Assembly: GCF_004028275.1 (NCBI RefSeq)
Contig: NZ_CP035033.1
Coordinates: 1,240,001-1,304,000 of the forward strand
DNA from: Hydrogenovibrio thermophilus
GTDB lineage: Bacteria; Pseudomonadota; Gammaproteobacteria; Thiomicrospirales; Thiomicrospiraceae
DNA: 64,000 nucleotides
Direction: 5' to 3'
Below, one piece after another: positions 56,871 through 64,000 of the stretch. Position numbers and translations under genes: made by a program. The notes below the pieces were generated by a model. The model did no database searches. It saw nothing but the letters and a program-made list of their open reading frames with translations, and was not told where the DNA came from. Position 1 is the stretch's first letter. Each line of letters begins with the position of its first letter.

Positions 56871-57428
56871 TCACGATTTTTCCAGCAGAATCGATTCGCC
56901 GGGTTGTAAGTTCTTTAACTGGTAATCGCCGATTCGCGTGCGGATCAAGCGCAAGGTCGGGAAGCCGACGGCGGCCGTCATACGGCGCACTTGGCGGTTT
57001 TTACCTTCGGTAATCGTCAGTTCCAGCCAGGACGTTGGAATGTTTTTGCGTTCGCGAATCGGAGGATTGCGCGGCCACAACCATTTGGGCTCTGGCATTT
57101 TTCGAGCCTTCGCCGGCTGGGTCAAACCGTCTTTGAGTTCAACGCCTTGTTGCAATTGCTGAATCGCCTGTTTTGTGAGCTCGCCTTCTACTTGCACCAG
57201 GTAGGTTTTCGGTTGTTTATGTTTCGGGTCGGCGATTTGGTGTTGCAGTTTGCCGTCGTCCGTCAACAGCAACAAGCCTTCGGAATCTCGGTCTAAGCGT
57301 CCGGCCGCGTAAAACCCTGGGCGCTGGATGTAATCTGCCAGGGTTTCGCGTTGCCCTTTGTACTGGGGTTCATCGGTAAACTGACACAGCACATTGAACG
57401 GTTTATTGAAAAGCAGCAAGTGACTCAT
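56871..57428 (-). CDS. rluE: 23S rRNA pseudouridine synthase RluE
   Basis: 185 aa RsuA/RluE-type synthase; the N-terminal S4 domain of some relatives is absent. Catalytic Asp lies in [15 protein letters not shown] near residue 41; [14 protein letters not shown] and [17 protein letters not shown] flank it. Divergent from isocitrate dehydrogenase, as in E. coli. Confidence 0.93.
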   Translation of the reverse strand: MSHLLLFNKPFNVLCQFTDEPQYKGQRETLADYIQRPGFYAAGRLDRDSEGLLLLTDDGKLQHQIADPKHKQPKTYLVQVEGELTKQAIQQLQQGVELKDGLTQPAKARKMPEPKWLWPRNPPIRERKNIPTSWLELTITEGKNRQVRRMTAAVGFPTLRLIRTRIGDYQLKNLQPGESILLEKS

Positions 57429-57433
57429 AGGGT

Positions 57434-57464
57434 TTGACTCATCGTTTCATCGTTGACTTATATT
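57434..57464 (+). promoter_or_regulatory. Candidate promoter region of icd
   Basis: TTGACT at 57434-57439 and TATATT at 57459-57464 (19-base spacer), and a second TTGACT at 57453-57458, sit in the divergent rluE-icd gap. Either could serve icd; the spacing of both is imperfect, so confidence is low. Confidence 0.35.
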
Positions 57465-57547
57465 TTTTCGGTCGGTGATGTAAAATAGGCGTTATTCTAA
57501 CATTCTTTAACCTTTCATCGCCTGACCTTGAGGCGCGCTTAATTTAG

Positions 57548-59794
<2,247 letters not shown>

Positions 59795-59849
59795 AAGAAA
59801 GTGATAAGCCGCTTTTTAAAGCGGTTGAACTTTATGAGTCTAACCTTTA

Positions 59850-59876
59850 AAAACCGCCAGGTCTGGCGGTTTTTTT
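59850..59876 (+). terminator. Terminator after icd, one-mismatch palindrome copy
   Basis: ACCGCCAGGTCTGGCGGT with A-run before and TTTTTTT after. The core is CCAGGTCTGG, one base off the consensus, tolerated as a G-T pair in RNA. Confidence 0.88.
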
Positions 59877-60067
59877 GTTTTTATTCCGGTTATAAAATCA
59901 TTTAAATATGTATGGTTATTAACGATTTTTATTGGTTTTTCATCTTCTTTTGTCATATAAATTGAGTTTAAAGATAAGTGTTTATGCTTATTTTATTGTA
60001 TTGATGTCGAACACCGTTCGATGCCGATGTGATTTTCCAATGAATATGGACTGAAGGAGTATTTGAA

Positions 60068-60361
60068 ATGGCTGATACACCTGAAAAAAACCTATACTTT
60101 GAAAGTGACGATACGGAACCGGGGATGGATGTCGCGGCGCGATTGAACCTGGAAAGCCTTGAAGAACCGGATGATTTGTTATACATGGCGGATTTGTTGA
60201 AAGAGGCACAGGAAGAGACACGCAAAAAAGACTGCGGAAAACTGTTGGATGTTTCTTACACCTATCCGTGTATTAATGGCTGGAGTTATATTTGTCAGCA
60301 CCAAAAGTGGGAGAAGTGCGGTACCACGAAACGATGTCGCATGCGTGAAAAACGTTGCTGA
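60068..60361 (+). CDS. Small Cys-rich hypothetical protein
   Basis: 97 aa. The N-terminal half is acidic (DTPEKNLYFESDDTEPGMD); the C-terminal 45 residues are basic with six Cys (DCGK, YPCING, YICQH, EKCGTT, RCRMREKRC) and the last residue is Cys. No signal peptide is visible and I do not recognise a family; metal binding is possible. It has a strong GAAGGAG ribosome site and its own terminator, so it is likely a genuine gene. The 272-base gap upstream is AT-rich without another gene. Confidence 0.7.
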   Translation: MADTPEKNLYFESDDTEPGMDVAARLNLESLEEPDDLLYMADLLKEAQEETRKKDCGKLLDVSYTYPCINGWSYICQHQKWEKCGTTKRCRMREKRC

Positions 60362-60384
60362 CTTAACGGACTTAACCATTATTG

Positions 60385-60411
60385 AAACCGCCAGGCCTGG
60401 CGGTTTTTTTA
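60385..60411. terminator. Intrinsic terminator built on the CCAGGCCTGG palindrome
   Basis: ACCGCCAGGCCTGGCGGT with T-run after and A-rich before (core 60391-60400). It sits between the Cys-rich gene and the convergent PilZ-like gene. Confidence 0.9.
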
Positions 60412-60430
60412 TATGGCCCTTGAAAGGGGG

Positions 60431-61846
60431 TTATTGGTTGTATTCGTCTACCGTATCAATCAGTTCGGCGTTCGAGAAAGCGTCTTTCAGTTCTTTGGAC
60501 TGGGTGGCTTTTCGAATCAAATCCATGGTGTTTTTGTCCGGATGCAGGAATTGGCAGGAAATCTGGTAGGCGCCGATGTCGGTTTTTTCATCAATCCGTA
60601 CCACCTTGGCTTTTTGATGAACGATTTCGTAATCGTTGGTTTTATCGGAGGCCGAAAGGTCGAAGCGGAAAAAGAGTTCCAAATGGTCGTTGATGTCGAC
60701 CAGGAAAGGGGTGAAGAAAGAGAAGCCGCCGGAGGAAATATCGTGGGAATCCGCACTCCAGTATTCCGGGAAGACGATGATGTAGTTGCTGCTCGAGATA
60801 TTGTTGTAGATTTTTTCCAGCAGTGCGGCATAGTGATAAAGGTTGATGAAGGACATCAGCAAGCTGGAACTGTTACGTTTTTTCTTTTCGACATAGTCCC
60901 GGATGTCATAGTCGATTTTGACCTTTTCGAGCACCGGTCCTTCGTAGAGTTTGTGGGGCGTAGAGTTTTCCAACAGCGTTAAGGTGCTCTGGCCGATGTG
61001 GTCGACCTTTTCTTCGAAATCCCGCAGGATGGATTCGGTTCGGATATTGCCTTTGAGGGAGGCAAAATCCAGGGTGGACTCCAAATTGGCTTTCAGGAAA
61101 CGTTTGGATTCTTCCACCGAAAGACGGCCGACGGAGATGCCGTTCAGGACTTCCCGTAAATATTCGTTTTTTTCCGCCACGACGGTAAAGAGGTCATAGG
61201 CTTCCGGGTGACTGTCCACCAGGGCTTCGCGGATATTTTTCTGATAGTGATCCATCAGGGTGTCCAGCTTCTGGTTGACGATCTTGGTGAAGTGCTTGAT
61301 ACCGGATGTGTAGATGTCGCCTTGAAGTTCCGTGGCGTTTTCATGCGCGCCGAGGCGAACGAAATGGTAGGTCATGTTCGCGGTGTAACGGTAAAAACGA
61401 CGGGTGTTTTCACGCCGGGAGCGGATGGCTAAAGAGTAGCGGTCGGCGGTATCGGTTTTGTGAATCCAGTAGTGCGTTTTGGGGTAATACTGTTTGAGGA
61501 AGTCGAGCAGTTCGTCGTCCGATGCCTCGGCGTCCAGTCGGTCGGCCAGTAAATAACGCAAGGAACGATACAATTGCTCGTATAGAAAAGCCATTTCGTT
61601 GTCGAGCACATACAGTTGTTTGTCGAAGAAGGTGATCTTTGCGACCAGGCAGGCATGGAGGGTTTTCAGGATGTCGTCAACGGACACTTTATCCATGTCT
61701 TTGAAATGGGTCGAAGCTTGGCTGTCGACACTCAGTATCATCGTTTCCAAGGAATCGTCCCGAATGATTCGATGCGCTATCTTTTTCAAATGAAAAGGCA
61801 GCTCTTCAATAAAAGAGTGGTCGTTGTCGTAATGCGTTCCTGGCAC
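60431..61846 (-). CDS. PilZ-like C-terminal domain protein, large helical N-terminus
   Basis: 471 aa soluble protein. Residues 1-330 are alpha-helical with a repeat-free, charged pattern of no known family; the last 130 carry a PilZ-type beta-barrel with SADSHDISSGGFSFF (D/NxSxxG motif) near residue 367. The usual arginine pair of the RxxxR motif before it is not obvious, so c-di-GMP binding is uncertain. Unknown target. Single gene between two palindrome terminators. Confidence 0.65.
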   Translation of the reverse strand: MPGTHYDNDHSFIEELPFHLKKIAHRIIRDDSLETMILSVDSQASTHFKDMDKVSVDDILKTLHACLVAKITFFDKQLYVLDNEMAFLYEQLYRSLRYLLADRLDAEASDDELLDFLKQYYPKTHYWIHKTDTADRYSLAIRSRRENTRRFYRYTANMTYHFVRLGAHENATELQGDIYTSGIKHFTKIVNQKLDTLMDHYQKNIREALVDSHPEAYDLFTVVAEKNEYLREVLNGISVGRLSVEESKRFLKANLESTLDFASLKGNIRTESILRDFEEKVDHIGQSTLTLLENSTPHKLYEGPVLEKVKIDYDIRDYVEKKKRNSSSLLMSFINLYHYAALLEKIYNNISSSNYIIVFPEYWSADSHDISSGGFSFFTPFLVDINDHLELFFRFDLSASDKTNDYEIVHQKAKVVRIDEKTDIGAYQISCQFLHPDKNTMDLIRKATQSKELKDAFSNAELIDTVDEYNQ

Positions 61847-62013
61847 GTGTGTGTCCCTAGGTTGAAATTATAATGGGTTGAAATTTGATCAGGTCGTCCG
61901 GACAGCGCCCGCCTACGGTTGAGGTGCCGATCAAATTAGCATTATATTATAGTTTAACGGTTTTTGGATGGCAGCCGGATGACGGAATAATCCGGCTTTG
62001 AAAAAGAAAAAAC

Positions 62014-62041
62014 CACCAGGCCTGGTGGTTTTTTATACGTT
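62014..62041. terminator. Intrinsic terminator built on the CCAGGCCTGG palindrome
   Basis: ACCACCAGGCCTGGTGGT with A-run before and TTTTTT after (core 62026-62035). It follows the YebC-family gene on the minus strand. Confidence 0.9.
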
Positions 62042-62064
62042 TGAGAGCGATTAGAAATGCAGCG

Positions 62065-62784
62065 TTACAGTTCGATGTCGAAGTAGACGTTTTGGACGTC
62101 GTCTAGGTCTTCGAGCATTTCCAACAGTTTTTCGAACATTTCGCGGTCGTCGTCGTTTTCCAACGGTTTGGTCATTTGTGGCAGGAACTGGATTTCATCG
62201 ACTTCGAAATCGATTGAGCCGAAGGCTTCAATCAGTGCAGTTTTGGCTTTGGCGTATTCGGTGTGCGGGACGAATACGCTGATTTTGCCGTCTTCATTTT
62301 CAATGTCGGAAACGTCGACGTCGGCCATCAAGAGCGCTTCCAAAACGGCTTCTTCATCCTGACCGGCGAAGACCAGAATCGCCGAATGGTCAAACATATG
62401 ACTGACGCTGCCTTGAGTTCCGATTTTACTTTTGGTCTTGGTAAAACAACTGCGCACATCGCCGAAGGTGCGGTTGGGGTTGTCGGTCAGGCATTCGACA
62501 ATCACCATGCTGCTGCCCGGTCCATAACCTTCGTAACGGGCCACGGCGAAGTCTTCACCGCCACCGCCTTTGGCTTTGTCGAGCGCTTTGTCGATAACGT
62601 GCGCGGGCACTTGAGCTTTTTTGGCGCGTTCGATCAGGCCTTGCAGGGCCAGGTTGCTGTCGGTTTCCGCGCCGCCGCTTTTGGCGCAGACGTAAATTTC
62701 ACGACTGAATTTGCTGTAGACTTTGGCTTTGGCGTCAGACGTTTTCGCCATGGATTCTTTGCGGTTTTGGTAAGCTCTACCCAT
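62065..62784 (-). CDS. YebC/PmpR family protein (YeeN type)
   Basis: 239 aa. The start [20 protein letters not shown] is like YeeN rather than YebC. YebC-family proteins act as transcription regulators or help ribosomes through polyproline (TACO1-like); this paralogue's role is unknown. The conserved [20 protein letters not shown] stretch (split [12 protein letters not shown] and CLTDNPNR) is intact. Confidence 0.88.
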   Translation of the reverse strand: MGRAYQNRKESMAKTSDAKAKVYSKFSREIYVCAKSGGAETDSNLALQGLIERAKKAQVPAHVIDKALDKAKGGGGEDFAVARYEGYGPGSSMVIVECLTDNPNRTFGDVRSCFTKTKSKIGTQGSVSHMFDHSAILVFAGQDEEAVLEALLMADVDVSDIENEDGKISVFVPHTEYAKAKTALIEAFGSIDFEVDEIQFLPQMTKPLENDDDREMFEKLLEMLEDLDDVQNVYFDIEL

Positions 62785-63142
62785 CTTGTCTTTCCGTTAT
62801 CGTTTTTTGAAAAGTGGAATTTTACACAATAACGTTTTGATGATGCAGGGAATTTAAGACTTCTTAAGTTTGAAAAAGGCGAGAGTAACCCGTTTTTACA
62901 TGGGAAACGGTCATGGAAGGGGGTATAATTATCCGCATTGCTTTTACAGGGACGTGAGAGGAAGTTCGTTGAAGGCCCGAAAGCCGGGTGGAAAATTTTA
63001 ACTGTTTCATTTTCAATGAAATTTCGTTAATATTGCCGCCAATTCATCAACCGGCGTTGAGTGGTTCGTGGTAGGCCGCTCCGTAAAGAAGAGTTTGAAT
63101 GATTGATTTAACCGCAAAGCACATCGGGGTTGGGTATAACAC
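62785..63142. other. Intergenic region before the REC-REC-GGDEF gene
   Basis: 358 bases with no convincing gene. A perfect TATAAT lies at 62924-62929, with TTTACA too far upstream (23 bases) to serve as its -35. The downstream part has several short hairpins (CCCG AAAGC CGGG near 62979-62991). It may be a long leader of the following gene or a small RNA; I cannot identify a known RNA family. Confidence 0.4.
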
Positions 63143-64000
63143 ATGAAAATTCTAATTATCGACCCCTCGTTGAGTTATCGGGAACTGATTAAAGAAATTT
63201 TGTCCACCGAGGACGTCACCGTCATCGAGGCGAAAAGTGGTGAGGATGCGCTCGCTTACCTGAAAAAAGAGATTCCGAATGCGATCAGCATTTCTCATGA
63301 ACTCGGGGATATGGACAGCTTTAAGTTTCTGCGTAAGTTGAAGCTGAAAGAGGTGCTGAGCAATATTCCGAAGTTTTTGCTCACGTCCAATGCCTCTCAG
63401 GATTTCAAACGTTCGGCCTATGATGCCGGGTTTACCGAAATCTTTTTGAAATCCGACATTCAAACCTTAAAGCGCGCGTTGCGCAGCTTGATGCTGTATG
63501 CCACCACCAATATTTCCGCTCGGGTGTTGTACATTGAAGACACCCAAAGCACCGCGGATTACACCAGTCACATCATGGCTTCGGCCGGCTGGGAAGTTAC
63601 CCACGTTAAAAGCGGGGAAGCCGCCGCCGAGATTCTCGATAAGAAAAAACGCTATTTTGATTTGGTGGTGACCGACCTGGTATTGGAAGGTTCCATCAGT
63701 GGTATTGGCCTCATCAACCTGATTCGTCAAGGGCATGAAGACATTCGCAATATTCCGATTCTGGCGGTCTCCGGCTGGAACGATTTGTTGCGGCAGGTTT
63801 ATGTCCTGAAGCATGGGGCGGGGGATTTTATCGCCAAACCGTTCCATGAAACCGATTTTCTGGCGCGGGCCATCAACCTGATTCTGAACAAAAAACGTTT
63901 CGACGAATCCAAAGCGGCTCAAAAAGCGCTGTATTTAAAAGCGAACCTGGATGTGGCCACCGGGCTGAATAATCGTCACTTCATCGAAGAGTTCGGTGAC
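63143..64000 (+). CDS. Two-receiver diguanylate cyclase (REC-REC-GGDEF), partial
   Basis: 286 codons are visible and the frame remains open at the window end. Receiver one (1-120) is degenerate: LIIDPSLS replaces the acidic pair by Asp-Pro, and the phosphoacceptor position in AISISHELGDMD is Ser. Receiver two (about 130-250) is canonical with YIEDT, VTDLVLEG and AKPF. LDVATGLNNRHFIEEFGD at the end is the start of a GGDEF domain. So it probably makes c-di-GMP in response to phosphorylation of the second receiver. Confidence 0.85.
   Translation, partial: MKILIIDPSLSYRELIKEILSTEDVTVIEAKSGEDALAYLKKEIPNAISISHELGDMDSFKFLRKLKLKEVLSNIPKFLLTSNASQDFKRSAYDAGFTEIFLKSDIQTLKRALRSLMLYATTNISARVLYIEDTQSTADYTSHIMASAGWEVTHVKSGEAAAEILDKKKRYFDLVVTDLVLEGSISGIGLINLIRQGHEDIRNIPILAVSGWNDLLRQVYVLKHGAGDFIAKPFHETDFLARAINLILNKKRFDESKAAQKALYLKANLDVATGLNNRHFIEEFGD

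Noticed and set aside
62934-63142. RNase P RNA or c-di-GMP riboswitch before the REC-REC-GGDEF gene
   Set aside because: The GAGGAAAGTCC opening of RNase P RNA and the conserved core of GEMM riboswitches are both absent.

Overview
The window is a gene-dense, moderate-GC chromosomal segment of a gammaproteobacterium. Gene content and order (rnf operon beside metG, apbC-dcd, DUF3108-purN-purM-DUF2066-hda, queG-tsaE-amidase-mutL-miaA-hfq-hflX-hflK-hflC-yjeT-purA, hflD-mnmA-rluE beside an isocitrate dehydrogenase) match known gammaproteobacterial synteny. Protein style suggests a Thiomicrospira/Hydrogenovibrio-like sulfur oxidiser (Thiotrichales); this taxonomic guess is inference and no marker gene in the window proves it. 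I saw no rRNA, tRNA, insertion sequence, prophage or CRISPR array.

Layout. 1-5.9 kb: Rnf electron-transport operon rnfABCDGE (minus strand), with metG upstream. 8.4-13.3 kb: a signalling operon (STAS antagonist; REC-PP2C-HATPase switch protein; REC-HATPase protein; PAS histidine kinase) resembling the HsbA/HsbR partner-switching module. 13.3-24.1 kb: apbC, dcd, DUF3108, purN, purM, DUF2066, hda, a TlpA-like thioredoxin, a PilZ protein, an outer-membrane barrel, rlmJ and a YlqF-type GTPase. 24.2-34.4 kb: smaller accessory genes (thioesterase, cold-shock protein, nitroreductase with a divergent HxlR regulator, dgkA-eptA lipid A modification pair, LysE/RhtB exporter, proS, hemolysin III-like, DUF1275, small membrane and lipoproteins). 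34.6-38.3 kb: a dGTPase-family HD hydrolase and a GGDEF-EAL protein whose N-terminal membrane segment is split off by a frameshift. 38.4-51.9 kb: the conserved queG...purA block, with hisZ inserted before purA. 52-64 kb: a CheY-like regulator, ppiD, cupin, hflD-mnmA-rluE, monomeric icd, a small Cys-rich protein, a PilZ-like protein, a YebC/YeeN-family protein and a REC-REC-GGDEF protein running off the window end.

The most striking signal not explained by genes is a 10-bp palindrome, CCAGGCCTGG. I found 18 exact copies in 64 kb, against about 0.06 expected for a random 10-mer. Ten copies are intergenic, several forming the stem of an intrinsic terminator; eight are inside genes, in all three reading frames. 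It behaves like a genome-wide dispersed palindrome (compare HIP1 of cyanobacteria or DNA-uptake sequences) and is the best candidate here for an undescribed system. A second theme is signalling: one window carries a partner-switching operon, two c-di-GMP metabolism proteins, two PilZ-like proteins and a CheY-like protein, and several receiver domains lack the phosphoacceptor aspartate.
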